Of a DNA stretch of 64,000 nucleotides, positions 10,109 through 19,291 are shown piece by piece. Location of the stretch: contig NZ_CP011339.1 in the NCBI RefSeq assembly GCF_001264245.1, positions 1,674,001-1,738,000 of the forward strand. The letters run 5' to 3'. Source of the stretch: Microcystis panniformis FACHB-1757 (GTDB taxonomy: Bacteria > Cyanobacteriota > Cyanobacteriia > Cyanobacteriales > Microcystaceae). Every line of letters starts with the position of its first letter. Position 1 is the first letter of the stretch. Position numbers and translations under genes: made by a program. The notes beneath the pieces are model-generated. The model was not told where the DNA came from. It made no database searches and saw only the letters and a list, made by a program, of their open reading frames with translations.

Positions 10109-11412
10109 TGACATCCTCACCGCCGTAAACGGACGGTGATTCCCAAACCTCACGATTTGGGTTTCTGCTTCTTTCCCTTGCGGGGTTCCGCACCTGCCTT
10201 AACAGATTTACTCTGTTCTGGTCTTATGGTCGCTCTACAGACTGACACCGCAAGCCCTGCGGCCAAAATGTTTTTACTAGCGTTAACATCTCGGTCATGG
10301 TGAGTCCCGCAGTCTGGACAATCCCACTCTCGAATATTTAACGGCATTTTTTCAGCAATATACCCGCAATTACTACACCTTTTAGAGCTAGGAAACCATC
10401 TATCTATTTCGATGTAATTTCTCCCATACCAACGGCATTTATAGGCTAATTGTCTAGTGATTTCTCCCCAGCTTACATCACATATTGCCTGAGATAATTT
10501 CGGGTTTTTGACCAGATTCTTGACGGCTAAATTCTCAACCACAATCGTTTGGTTTTCACGAACTAATTGAGTGGTTAGCTTATGTAAATGGTCTTTTCTG
10601 CTATCGGTGATTTGAGCGTGAATCCTTGCTACTTTGATTCTTGCCTTTTCCCGATTTTTTGACCCTTTCTGTTTTCTAGAAAGACTTTTCGATGCTCTTC
10701 GCAGTCTCCGATAATGCTTTTTAAAATGCTTGGGATTAGATACTTTGTCACCATCGCTGGTAATCACAAGGCTACTAATTCCTAAGTCAATTCCAATGGC
10801 TTTATCTGTTACTGGTAAAGGCTTAATCGTTGGGTCATCAAATCTAATTGAGATATGCCAACGTCCAGAAGGATGTAATCTGACTGTTACTGTGCTTGGT
10901 TCACAGCTTTCTGGGATTTGTCTTGACCATCGAATAGGTAAGGGTTCTGTGCATTTAGCTAAATAGATTTGTTTGTCTTTGAACTTAAAAGCAGATTTGG
11001 TAAATTCGGCACTTCCTCCTTGATGTTTTTTCTTAAAGCTAGGATACTTAGTACGACCAGCAAAGAAATTAGTGAAAGCTGTTTGTAAATGTCTTAACCC
11101 TTGTTGTAAAGGTACACAGCTAACTTCGTTTAAAAACTCTAATTCTTCTTGTTTTTTCCAATCGGTTAGCATTGAAGAAGTTTCAGTATATCCTACTCTT
11201 TCTTGTCTTTCGTACCATGCTTGTGTTCGTTCGTGGAGAGCTTTGTTGTAAACTAATCTTACACAGCCCAAAGTGCGCCGCAATAGCGACTCTTGTTCGG
11301 GTGTGGGGTAAAATCGAAACGAGTAGGCTTTTTCCATACCTCACGTTTTAGCATATATTTCGTAAACGATGCTCATATTTAACAGTAAAGCCGTCGTAGA
11401 ACGACGGCTTTA
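10109..11412 (-). mobile_element. TnpB-only IS200/IS605-type element, copy 1
   Basis: The right end (10109) is tgacatcctcaccgccg followed by a hairpin, and the left end is a palindrome gccgtcgtagaacgacggc near 11390-11410. A near relative lies at 16578-17878. No tnpA is present, so movement would need a transposase in trans. The left-end palindrome is shared with the miniature element starting at about 11384, so the two elements sit back to back. In TnpB elements the right end normally encodes the 3' end of the guide (omega) RNA. Confidence 0.8.
10150..11337 (-). CDS. tnpB: TnpB, RNA-guided nuclease of an IS200/IS605-type element
   Basis: This is a full-length 395-residue TnpB. A helical N-terminal region (SFRFYPTPEQESLLRRTLG) leads into a RuvC-like nuclease with Asp in GIDLGISSLVI, Glu in VVENLAVKNL and Asp in HDRDVNASKNIL, split by a four-cysteine zinc finger (CSNCG and CPDCG). 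TnpB proteins cut DNA matching the guide next to the element's target motif and favour retention of the element. The catalytic set is complete, so this copy may be active. The basic tail (GKKQKPKS) overlaps the region where the guide RNA would be encoded. The start ATG at 11337 follows weak ribosome-binding sequence. It has a frameshifted relative at 16650-17836. Confidence 0.9.
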   Translation of the reverse strand: MEKAYSFRFYPTPEQESLLRRTLGCVRLVYNKALHERTQAWYERQERVGYTETSSMLTDWKKQEELEFLNEVSCVPLQQGLRHLQTAFTNFFAGRTKYPSFKKKHQGGSAEFTKSAFKFKDKQIYLAKCTEPLPIRWSRQIPESCEPSTVTVRLHPSGRWHISIRFDDPTIKPLPVTDKAIGIDLGISSLVITSDGDKVSNPKHFKKHYRRLRRASKSLSRKQKGSKNREKARIKVARIHAQITDSRKDHLHKLTTQLVRENQTIVVENLAVKNLVKNPKLSQAICDVSWGEITRQLAYKCRWYGRNYIEIDRWFPSSKRCSNCGYIAEKMPLNIREWDCPDCGTHHDRDVNASKNILAAGLAVSVCRATIRPEQSKSVKAGAEPRKGKKQKPKS

Positions 11413-11720
11413 CGTTAGAATTAAAAGGCCAGTCTCGAAAACCAAGTGGACGGCGCAGCACCTTGAAAACTCGGCTTAGGGGGTTCCGACCAGAAAAGCT
11501 TGGCCGGGTAAAAAGTCGCGCGCAACAAGTACAAGAAGCTATAGGCGGTCAACGTACCGTGGGACACAAGGAATCGGGCTTCTGAAATGGGGCGAAAGTC
11601 TGTGGACTCTGTGTAAGACAGTACATGGTTTTTTAACTGTGGTATGCGACGGTGGTGGAAGCAGAAACTTAAATCGTGAGGTTTAGGAATCGCCGCACTT
11701 TTAGGGCGGCGAGGATGTCA
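11384..11720 (+). mobile_element. miniature IS605-type element with conserved non-coding cargo, copy 1
   Basis: This unit of about 335 bp has the same left palindrome (gccgtcgtagaacgacggc) and the same right end as the TnpB elements; the last 65 bp closely match the 3' end of the TnpB element at 17815-17878, including cgtgaggttt and cggcgaggatgtca. The internal 250 bp are not tnpB and contain no open frame. A second copy at 56027-56362 (minus) is essentially identical over the internal part. Short complementary segments such as ACTCGGC/GCCGGGT suggest a folded RNA. Insertion cut off the 5' end of the serine hydrolase gene at 11728. It may be a guide-RNA-bearing or other ncRNA mini-element. 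Confidence 0.75.
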
Positions 11721-11727
11721 AGGGGCC

Positions 11728-12590
11728 ATGTCCCTAACTAAATCCTTTGTGGGATTATTGGGAGAAATGTTAGTGGCCGAAAATAAATTAGAGGAAAATA
11801 AACTGGTTAGGGATTATATTCCCGAACTGACGAAAAGCGGCTTTGGCGATGCCACGGTGCGTCAAGTTCTCGATATGACCACGGCCCTAGATTATAGTGA
11901 AGATTATGCCGATCCAAGGCGGGGGTCTGGCAACACGCGGCCGCCTGGAATCCTTTACCGAAACCAGAAGGTTATACTGGCCCCAGCACTTATTTTCAAT
12001 TCCTGCAAACTGTCCAAAAAAAAGGAGAACACGGTCAGAGTTTTGGCTATAAAACTATTAATACTGATGTTCTTGGTTGGTTAATTGCTAGAGTCACGGG
12101 GCAACCACTGACGGAAGTTCTCTCGGAAAAAATTTGGAGTCAAATCGGTGCCGATATTGATGCTTACTTTACCGTAGATTCGATCGGGACTCCCTTCGCC
12201 GGTGGCGGCTTAAATGCGGGTTTAAGAGACCTGGCGCGCTTCGGCCAAATGATCCTCGACGAGGGCAAGGTTGGCGATCGCCAAGTAGTGCCGCCAGAAG
12301 TCATCCGCAAGATTGGCAAGGGGGGAGATCCACAGGTATTTGCGAGAGCGTCATACTCGGCCTTGAAGGGATGGAGTTATCGCAGTATGTGGTGGATTAC
12401 TCACAACGAGAATGGTGCTTTTATGGCGCGGGGAGTTCACGGTCAATCCCTCTACATCGATCCCCGTGCAGATATGGTAATCGCTCGTTTTGCTTCCTAT
12501 CCCGTAGCAGGTAATGCGGCCAACGACCCTACCACTCTACCAGCTTACCAAGCTGTGGCAGATTATCTGATCAAGCTCGATCGGCCTTAG
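11728..12590 (+). pseudogene. serine beta-lactamase-like hydrolase, 5'-truncated and frameshifted
   Basis: The remnant matches class C beta-lactamase/esterase-type proteins: the SxxK nucleophile motif is present as SLTKSF (about residue 2), followed by VRQVLDMTTALDYSEDYADP. The frame breaks near 11917. Reading one base later continues the protein (AGVWQHAAAWNPLPKPEGYT and onward to GGGLNAGLRDLARFGQMI), and the final part, with the HGQS segment near the third active-site motif, ends at 12590. One added A in ccaagg would restore it. The N-terminal part, including any signal peptide, is missing because the miniature element ends at 11720. The gene is not functional as it stands. Confidence 0.8.
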
Positions 12591-12611
12591 GGTAAGCTAA
12601 GACGCATTTTG

Positions 12612-12790
12612 ATTCGCTAGTAGTGGTGAGCCGTCTTGTTTATCCAGTTAGGATTGTGTAAAGTATTTCCTAATCAAAATAATTGCCCAATAAATCTTTA
12701 AAACTGATTCTTTCAGGGTGACTCTCCTGACAATTATCTTTTTTTGGTCGGTGCAATGCTTACTTGCAATCGTCTTGATCGATTGACATA
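12612..12790 (+). mobile_element. IS1-type left-end remnant, degenerate
   Basis: The stretch resembles the left end of the IS1-type copies in order: gattcgctagtagtgg, a tcttgtttatccag segment, a gtgtaaagtattt segment, aaaataattg, then a tctttaaa block and a diverged actctcctgacaattatctttttt segment. It is much more diverged than the copies at 15159 and 57622 and has no transposase. This is an old footprint. Confidence 0.5.
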
Positions 12791-12914
12791 CTCCCACCGT
12801 CAAGCTACGCTGTGACGGGGGATTCTTGACCTATCACTATCGGAAATTCCTTGTTCAACGAGACGGCTTAGATTCTCAATGTCTCCATTAAGAACCCAGA
12901 GGCCGGACTCTCTA
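12784..12914 (-). repeat. right end of the second TnpB-type element
   Basis: The sequence ttgacatactcccaccgtc is followed by a hairpin (ccgtcaagctacgctgtgacgg), characteristic of a TnpB element right end. It lies directly 3' of the disrupted tnpB at 12915-16231 and would contain the 3' part of its guide RNA. A palindromic insertion (acttcgacttcgctcagtgt, about 12958-13003) interrupts the tail of the gene. Confidence 0.6.
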
Positions 12915-14017
12915 TTATGCGTTTGGGTCGGTTTCTGTTTGCCCAACAGTACCGTTGACACTTCGACTTCGCTCAGTGTCAATGCCGAGCGAAGTCGAGG
13001 CATTGAGATGATTTCCCAAATATTGTAACCCTTTTTTAAGAATATTTATTGCTGCATTATGATCCCTATCTAAGACTGTTTGACAATTGGGGCATTGATG
13101 AGTTCTAGTGCTTAATGTTTTTTGAACTCTCGTCCCACAAACTGAACAATCTTGGCTAGTAAAATGGGGAGGGACAGCAACACAGACAATCCGATAAATC
13201 TTGGCAAAATAATTCAACCATTCGGTGAATTGATACCAAGAAGCATCACTAATTGACTTGGCAAGCTTACGGTTTTTGACTAAGTTTCTTACCTTTAAAG
13301 CTTCATAAACTACCAGATCATTAGACTGGACTAACGCCAAAGCGTCTTTAATTGCTTTGTCTTTACGTTGTCTTGATACTTTAAGATGAAGCCTAGCTAC
13401 TTTTATCCGTTGCTTGTGATAGTTTTTAGACTGTTTGTTTCCTTGACAAAATCGTTTTGATAATCTCCTTTGTGCTTTTTTCAGTCGTTTTTCTGACTTT
13501 CTTAAATAACGTAGATTCTCTACAGTATTGCCTTGGGCATCGGTATAAAACTCTTTTAACCCTAAGTCAATTCCTGTTATTTGTCCCGTTGGTTTATAGT
13601 ATTCTTGCCGTTCTACGTCAATCAAAAACTGGCAATAATAACCGTCAGCACGTCTAACAACTCTTACCCGTTTAATCTGTTGTTCTGAATAATAAACCAA
13701 TGTTTTTTGACTACACCATAAATCAAATTCTCCTGCTTTAAAGCCATCAGTGAACTTGATTTTACGTCGATCATCTGATAGTTTGTAGCCTGTTAGTTTA
13801 TATTCAACCGAACGGCTATGCTTTTTGAACCGAGGAAAACCCTTTTTTTCCGGTATCTTAGCATGACAATTCTGGTAAAACCTAGTAATTGATTGCCAGG
13901 CTCTATCAGCAGCCGATTGACGAGCTTGAGAGTTTAATTTATTAACCCAAGGGGTTTCTTTATTGTTAGCTATACTTTGCACGGCTACAACTTGCATTTT
14001 TTACTCAAGGACAATAA

Positions 14018-15112
14018 TATAGTTTAAGAGTCATAATTAGAAGCAAAGCACTCATTAAAAACATGATTAACCTAGAATTCACGGAAGAAGAAAAGAACTC
14101 ACTGTATTATGAAAGATTTCATCATCCCCATCCCCGGGTTCAACTGAAGATGGAAGTTCTCTGGTTAAAAAGCCAAAAGATACCGCACCAAAAAATTTGT
14201 CAGTTAGCAGGAATCTCGCCAAATACCTTATTAACCTATCTTCGCGATTATCAAGAAGGCGGAATAGAAAAATTAAAAGAAATCAACTTCTATCGCCCTA
14301 AAAGTGAATTAGAGTTTCAAAAAGAAACCCTCAAAAAATACTTCGAGAAAAATCCACCAGCCACAATAAATGAAGCTGTATATAGGATAGAAGAATTGAC
14401 GGGAATAAAACGAAGTCCTACCCAAGTGAGAAAATTTTTAAAATCAATGGGAATGAAATGTTTAAAAGTAGGTTCTCTTCCTTCTAAAGCTGACCCAGAT
14501 GAACAAGAGGACTACAAAGAAAAAAAGCTAGAACCCAGACTAAATGAGGCTAAAGAAGGAAAAAGGGCTGTTTTTTTTGTTGATGCCGCTCACTTCGTCA
14601 TGGGAGCATTTCTCGGTTTTGTTTGGTGTTTTGAGAGACTTTTTGTTAAGTCACCGAGCGGGCGTAAACGCTTCAATGTTTTAGGAGCATTAAATGCAAT
14701 AACTCATGAAGTTATTCTGGTAACATATGACAATTATATTACGGCAACTCAAGTCTGTGAACTCCGGTCAAAAATAGCTGCTTTAGGACTAATGATTCCC
14801 ATCACTCTAGTCTTAGATAATGCCCGCTATCAAAAATGTAAAATTGTTGAAGAATTGGCTCTTTCTTTGTCAATAGAGCTGCTCTATCTGCCGTCTTATT
14901 CACCTAATCTAAATTTAATTGAAAGGCTGTGGAAATTGGTCAAAAAGAAATGTTTATATGGTAAATATTATGAGAACTTTTCTGACTTTTCTTCAGCTAT
15001 TTATGAATGTCTGAATGATGCCCATCTGAAACATAAAAAAGAACTGGATTCCTTGCTGACTCTACGATTTCAGAAGTTTAATAAATCTCAGATTATGAAC
15101 GTCTAAAGTATA
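14018..15112 (+). mobile_element. IS630-family insertion sequence
   Basis: The ends tatagtttaagagtcataat and, inverted, tatactttagacgttcataa are imperfect inverted repeats bordered by TA, the target dinucleotide duplicated by IS630. It encodes a complete transposase and interrupts the disrupted tnpB between its N-terminal and central parts. Confidence 0.85.
14063..15106 (+). CDS. IS630 family transposase
   Basis: This 347-residue DDE transposase has an N-terminal helix-turn-helix pair (HQKICQLAGISPNTLLTYL and a second, winged segment) and a Tc1/mariner-like catalytic core with Asp in FFVDAAHFV, Asp in LVLDNARYQ and Glu in NLIERLWKLVK. The SYSPNLNLIER block is typical of the family. The frame is open from the ATG at 14063 to just inside the right inverted repeat. 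It is intact, so it may be active. It is co-oriented with the IS1 copy downstream and opposite to the tnpB it splits. Confidence 0.92.
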   Translation: MINLEFTEEEKNSLYYERFHHPHPRVQLKMEVLWLKSQKIPHQKICQLAGISPNTLLTYLRDYQEGGIEKLKEINFYRPKSELEFQKETLKKYFEKNPPATINEAVYRIEELTGIKRSPTQVRKFLKSMGMKCLKVGSLPSKADPDEQEDYKEKKLEPRLNEAKEGKRAVFFVDAAHFVMGAFLGFVWCFERLFVKSPSGRKRFNVLGALNAITHEVILVTYDNYITATQVCELRSKIAALGLMIPITLVLDNARYQKCKIVEELALSLSIELLYLPSYSPNLNLIERLWKLVKKKCLYGKYYENFSDFSSAIYECLNDAHLKHKKELDSLLTLRFQKFNKSQIMNV

Positions 15113-15158
15113 GTACCGCACAAAGCTTTTGGAGGTCATTGCGGGTTGTTCCTTTATT

Positions 15159-16106
15159 GGTAATGATTCGGTAGTAGTGGCGTAGCCCTCTTGCTTACCT
15201 GGTATGAATTGTGTAAAATATTTATTAATAAAAATAATTGGCTCGAATCAGTCTTTAAACCTCTAGCTTGCTCATGACTTTTCTGATAAATATCTTTTTC
15301 TGGCTCCTGTCTGGCTTACTCAAATATCAGTCTACCACCGAACAAAGTACCCCCTTCACCTCTATTCCCTTGTCCTAATTGTGGTTCTCACCATACTATC
15401 AAGAATGGTTCTATTCCTAAGGGAAAACCCAAACGTCAAGGTAAAGAATGTGGTCGTCAGTTTGTGATCAATCCCACTAATAAAACCGTCTCTGACGAAA
15501 CCAAACAATTAATTGATCAACTCTTGCTCGAACGAATTTCCTTGCGAGGAATTGCTAGAGTAACAGGGGTAAGTTGGTCATGGTAACAAAACTATGTCAA
15601 CAATAAACTGGCGGCTGTCCCCCGTCAAATAAAGGTTTCGGACAAACCAAAAGGTAAATTGGTTAGAGAATGTGATGAGATGTGGTCTTGGGTTTTTTCT
15701 AAGACGATAAAGGTCTATATTTGGCTGGCAATTGATAGAAATACAAGGGAAATTATTGGTGGCTATGCGCGGAGATAGAAGTCGTCAATCAGCCAAAAAA
15801 CTTTGGGCTAGTTTACCAGGCGTTTACCGACAATGTGCGGTTGCTTACACAGACTTTTGGGAGTCCTATAAGACAGTAATTCCTAGTAAACGTCATCGGG
15901 CAGTAGGTAAAGAAACTGGTCAAACTAATCCTATTGAAAGATTAAATAATACCTTTCGACAAAGGATTTCTCGGCTAGTGAGAGAGAGTCTATCTTTCTC
16001 TAAAAAAATGGAGAATCACGTTGGGGCTGTTTGGTATTTTATCCATGACTACAACGCACAGCACAGCAAAGGATTAAGCCGCCATCACTACTACCGAATC
16101 ACCACC
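15159..16106 (+). mobile_element. IS1-type insertion sequence with 8-bp target duplication
   Basis: The element is 948 bp. The left end is ggtaatgattcggtagtagtgg and the inverted right end is ccatcactactaccgaatcaccacc. It is flanked by a perfect 8-bp direct repeat, cctttatt (15151-15158 and 16107-16114). Excising it rejoins the N-terminal tnpB codons (IENKG and KGTTRND), which confirms the boundaries. Remnants of the same family lie at 1139, 12612 and 57622. Confidence 0.88.
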
Positions 16107-16127
16107 CCTTTATTTTCTATCCAATAA
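15340..16127 (+). pseudogene. IS1-type transposase, degenerate
   Basis: Translation in pieces gives the IS1 layout: an N-terminal zinc finger and HTH (CPNCGSHHTIKNG, KECGRQFVINP, ISLRGIARVTGVSWSW), then the DDE part (GDRSRQSAKKLWASLPG, AYTDFWESY, GQTNPIERLNNTFRQRISR, KMENHVGAVWYFIHDYN). A TAA follows GVSWSW at about 15584, where the copy at 57622 reads CLQNYV, and a second break follows IGGYARR before the last part (15732-16127). IS1 elements can use programmed frameshifting for the second break, but not for the nonsense codon. This copy is probably inactive. Confidence 0.78.
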
Positions 16128-16242
16128 CGAACACAAGAATTACGCACAAACTGAGAAGTTCTGATAGCTTCATCAAGCCTGTGATATTGCTCTGGTGTTC
16201 CGTTTTTTAGCTTCACTTCTACGACTAGCATTTAACAATTCT

Positions 16243-16429
16243 GGCTCTTCGGTTTGTGTTATGCAATGGACGGGGGTTATAAGGGATGGAACCCTTATAT
16301 AGAAAGGCATTTAGCGATTTTTGTCAATTGTTTTTGCTCTAGAGCGAACTAATCAATTAAGTCTCTTGCCAGATAAGGATTTAGTCAATTTATGCCCTCC
16401 TATCGAACCATACCAAGTAACGAAGAACC
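16243..16429 (+). mobile_element. 187-bp MITE with ISL3-type ends, copy 1
   Basis: The element begins ggctcttcggtttgtgttat and ends ccaagtaacgaagaacc. It is flanked by a perfect 8-bp duplication, acaattct (16235-16242 and 16430-16437). It has no open frame. Near-identical copies lie at 45030-45216 (inverted) and 48599-48785. Ends and duplication length match the ISL3 element at 7296, the likely mobiliser. The insertion sits 12 bp upstream of the disrupted tnpB start, in its promoter or left-end region. Confidence 0.88.
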
Positions 16430-16577
16430 ACAATTCTCGACCATTGGCTAAGTTAAGTATAACACAGTTTACCCACAGATGGTACAATTAAACCGATGCT
16501 CTGGGGTTGACCCTTCGGCTCTTCGGCGGAGCTTCGGGAGCCACTTCGCTCAGGGTCATCGAAAATTTGGATCTGAA

Positions 16578-17878
16578 ACCCCGTCGTTCTACGACGGCTT
16601 TACTGTTAAATATTAGCGCATTTACACGATATATGCTAGAATGCGAGATATGGAAAAGCTATCGCTACCGATTTTACCCAACACCAGAACAAGAGTCGCT
16701 ATTGCGGCGCACTTTGGGCTGTGTAAGATTGGTTGACAATAAAGCTCTCCATCTCAGAACACAAGCTTGGTACGAAAGACAAGAAAGAGTAGGATATGTT
16801 CAAACTTCTTCAATGCTAACCGAGTGGAAAAAGCAAGAAGAATTAGACTTTCTCAATGAGGTAAGCTGTGTACCTTTACAACAAGGGTTAAGACATTTAC
16901 AAACAGCTTTCACTAACTTCTTTGCTGGTCGTACTAAGTATCCTAACTTTAAGAAAAAACATCAAGGAGGAAGTGCCGAATTTACCAAGTCAGCCTTTAA
17001 ATTTAAAGACAAACAAATCTATTTAGCCAAATGCACAGAACCTTTACCTATTCGATGGTCAAGACAAATACCAGAAAGCTGTGAACCAAGCACAGTAACA
17101 GTCAGATTACATCCCTCTGGACGTTGGCATATTTCAATAAGATTTGATGACCCAACAATTAAGCCATTACCAGTAACAGATAAAGCCATCGGAATTGACT
17201 TAGGAATTAGTAGCCTTGTGATTACCAGCGACGGCGATAAAGTATCTAATCCCAAGCATTTTAAAAAGCATTATCGGAGACTGCGAAAGGCCCAAAAAAG
17301 CCTTTCTAGAAAACAGAAAAGGTCAAAAAATCGGGAAAAAGCAAGAATCAAAGTAGCCAGAATTCACGCTCAAATCACCGATAGCAGAAAAGACCATTTA
17401 CATAAGCTAACCACTCAATTAGTTCGGGAAAACCAAACGATTGTGGTTGAGAATTTAGCCGTTAAGAATATGGTCAAAAACCCGAAATTATCTCAGGCAA
17501 TATCTGACGTTAGTTGGGGAGAAATCACTCGACAATTAGCCTATAAATGCCGTTGGTATGGGAGAAACTACATCGAAATAGATAGATGGTTTCCTAGCTC
17601 TAAAAGATGTAGTAATTGTGGGCATATTGCCCTTGAAAATGCCGTTAAATGTTCGAGAATGGGATTGTCCAGACTGTGGAACACACCATGACCGAGATAT
17701 TAACGCTAGTAAAAACATTTTGGCCGCAGGGCTTGCGGTGTCAGTCTGTAGAGCGACCATAAGACCAGAACAGAGTAAATCTGTTAAGGCAGGTGCGAAA
17801 AATCCTTCGGGAAAGAAGCAGAAACCTAAATCGTGAGGTTTGGGAATCGCCGTCCGTTTTACGGCGGCGAGGATGTCA
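16578..17878 (+). mobile_element. TnpB-only IS200/IS605-type element, copy 2
   Basis: The left palindrome ccgtcgttctacgacgg lies near 16582, and the right end cggcggcgaggatgtca ends at 17878. It is close to the element at 10109-11412 but carries a broken tnpB. No target duplication is expected for this class. Confidence 0.8.
16650..17836 (+). pseudogene. tnpB: TnpB copy 2, two frameshifts
   Basis: The sequence is nearly identical to the intact tnpB at 10150-11337, but with two lesions. After the start ATG (16650) the run is GAAAAGC where copy 1 has GAAAAAGC, so the original start is out of frame with the body (SYRYRFYPTPEQESL). Near 17627 an indel in the zinc finger (IALENAV instead of IAEKMPL) shifts the frame again, and the last RuvC Asp (HDRDINASKNIL) is read from 17618-17836. 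RuvC Asp (GIDLGISS) and Glu (VVENLAVKN) codons remain. The combined product cannot be made from one frame. The 3' end, which would encode the guide RNA, is intact. Confidence 0.88.
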
Positions 17879-17994
17879 ATGATATTATGGTCGGATTTCA
17901 TCCCCCGCAAAGGTGAGTATCTTGTCGAAAAATGTAGCGGGGGCATTCATCCGACATTTTAGGTAAAATCGACTAATTTAACCTATTAACAGGA

Positions 17995-18762
17995 ATGCAA
18001 GCAAATTTATTAGAAGTGCGGGGGGCCACCCGTCGATTTGGGGGATTAGTCGCTGTCGATGGGGTTTCCTTTCAGGTACAAAAAAACGAGATTTTTGGCT
18101 TAATTGGACCTAATGGGGCGGGAAAAACAACTTTATTTAATCTGATCACTGGTTTAATTCCCCTATCCAGTGGTGATTTAATTTATCAAGGCGACAGTCT
18201 GGCTAATTATCGTCCTCACCAGATTGCTCAGGCGGGAATTGCCCGTACTTTCCAGAATTTGCGCTTATTTGGTGAATTATCGGCTTTAGAAAATGTGGCG
18301 ATCGCTGGTCATATTCACAATAGCTCCAATCTTTGGACGGGAATTTTGGGTTTACCAGTTTCGAGAAGGGAGGAGGAAAAAACCTATAAAAGAGCGGCAG
18401 AATTATTAGATTTAGTCGGATTAACCGACCAAAGCAATCGCAAAGCCCGTAATTTAGCCTATGGTGATCAAAGACGCTTGGAAATTGCCCGCGCTTTAGC
18501 TTTGCAACCCCAGTTATTACTGCTCGATGAACCAGCAGCCGGGATGAATCCCAGCGAAAAGGGGTCATTAAGTCAGCTAATTCGACAAATTCGCGATAAT
18601 TTAGCTCTAACCGTCCTGTTAATCGAACATCATGTGCCTTTAGTGATGGGATTATGCGATCGCATTGCTGTATTAGATTTCGGTAAGTTAATCGCTTTGG
18701 GAGATCCAGCCACAGTCAGGGAGAATCCTGCGGTGATTGAAGCTTATTTAGGGGATGAATAA
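17995..18762 (+). CDS. livG: ABC transporter ATP-binding protein, LivG/NatA type
   Basis: This 255-residue ATPase matches the branched-chain or neutral amino acid (HAAT) importer subunit LivG, called NatA in cyanobacteria. It acts at the cytoplasmic face of the membrane, powering uptake through LivH/LivM-type permeases. Visible motifs are Walker A GPNGAGKTT (about 38-46), a Q-loop in RTFQNLRLF, the signature region LAYGDQRRLEIARAL, Walker B LLLLDEPAAGMNP and the H-loop in LLIEHHVPLVM. The GIARTFQN and HIHN insert is typical of LivG. Start ATG at 17995 follows an aacagga site. No permease, second ATPase or binding protein gene lies nearby, as is common in cyanobacteria, where these subunits are scattered. 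Confidence 0.88.
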   Translation: MQANLLEVRGATRRFGGLVAVDGVSFQVQKNEIFGLIGPNGAGKTTLFNLITGLIPLSSGDLIYQGDSLANYRPHQIAQAGIARTFQNLRLFGELSALENVAIAGHIHNSSNLWTGILGLPVSRREEEKTYKRAAELLDLVGLTDQSNRKARNLAYGDQRRLEIARALALQPQLLLLDEPAAGMNPSEKGSLSQLIRQIRDNLALTVLLIEHHVPLVMGLCDRIAVLDFGKLIALGDPATVRENPAVIEAYLGDE

Positions 18763-18800
18763 GGATTTGAGATAATTCCTCTTCAGGTTAATGGGAGATA

Positions 18801-18958
18801 AGTAGGTAGGCGTTAAAAATTATCAGACACCACCCTTATCAAGGGGGACTAAGGGTAGGGTTGATTCATGAATCAACCCTACTATGAATCAACTCTAGGA
18901 CTGAGGGGGAATCGAACCTAAAATCCATTTTTAATTTAATTATAACCAGCTACTTAAC
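18801..18958 (+). repeat. taagtaggtagg/ccagctactta repeat, short copy
   Basis: This unit starts taagtaggtaggcgttaaaa and ends ttataaccagctactta, with caccctt/aaggggg hairpin sequence inside. The ends are inverted to each other. Longer copies with internal tandem units lie at 22878-23027, 27222-29023 (split by ISAs1) and 50589-50818 (inverted). It is a non-coding MITE-like family, always placed between genes here. Confidence 0.7.
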
Positions 18959-19012
18959 AATGATTATTTAATTACCAGAGATAGTCAAAAAAAGGTTTAA
19001 AGTTTCTCCCGA

Positions 19013-19291
19013 TCAATATTTTGTCATAAGTAGGGACGCACAATTATTTGTAGGATGGGTTAGCGGTAGCGTAACCCATGCTAACTCATCCAGTCGCTTA
19101 ATTCCTTTAATCTTGTTAGTGCGTAACAACCCTCGACGCACCTCATAATCAGCAATTTCTGGAAGAATAACCCTAATAGCTGCTTTAATTAGGGTTTGTA
19201 GCCAACAATTACAAGCTAGACTTTCATGCGATCGCTTAGGATTAGTAATTAAACCGATAATTCCCGTATCTAATAAAACTACTCTATTCAC
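19013..19291 (-). pseudogene. PIN-domain (VapC-type) toxin, 3'-truncated
   Basis: The first 65 or so residues match a VapC/PIN ribonuclease: the first metal-binding Asp in VVLLDTGIIGLI and the acidic residue in LPEIADYEVRRGLL. After RLDEL the sequence changes to a translated repeat (gcatgggttacgctaccgct on the minus strand, near 19060-19080) and the last PIN acidic residues are absent. The GTG start at 19291 overlaps the antitoxin stop by four bases, the usual coupling of such pairs. It is probably inactive because of the repeat insertion. Confidence 0.65.

Larger units (their letters stand above)
12915..16231 (-). pseudogene. tnpB: TnpB disrupted by IS630 and IS1 insertions
   Basis: Three separated pieces make one tnpB. 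The N terminus (MLVVEVKLKNGTPEQYHRL to VRYWIENKG) is at 16231-16107. A middle piece (KGTTRNDLQKLCAVL) is at about 15158-15113. The main body (PWVNKLNSQARQ onward) is at 13997-12915, with RuvC Asp in GIDLGLKEFY, Glu in VVYEALKVRNL, a CSVCG/CPNCQ zinc finger and Asp in LDRDHNAAINIL. IS1 separates the first two pieces and IS630 the next two. In addition, one A is missing from the A6 run near 13998-14003; A7 would join LLSLSKK to MQVVAVQSIANN. The gene cannot make full-length protein, although the nuclease core frame from 13997 is open. Confidence 0.82.

Noticed and set aside
10150..11337. Cas12f-type CRISPR nuclease
   Set aside because: Domain order and size fit both, but element ends, sister copies and absence of an array or cas1/cas2 make TnpB the correct call.
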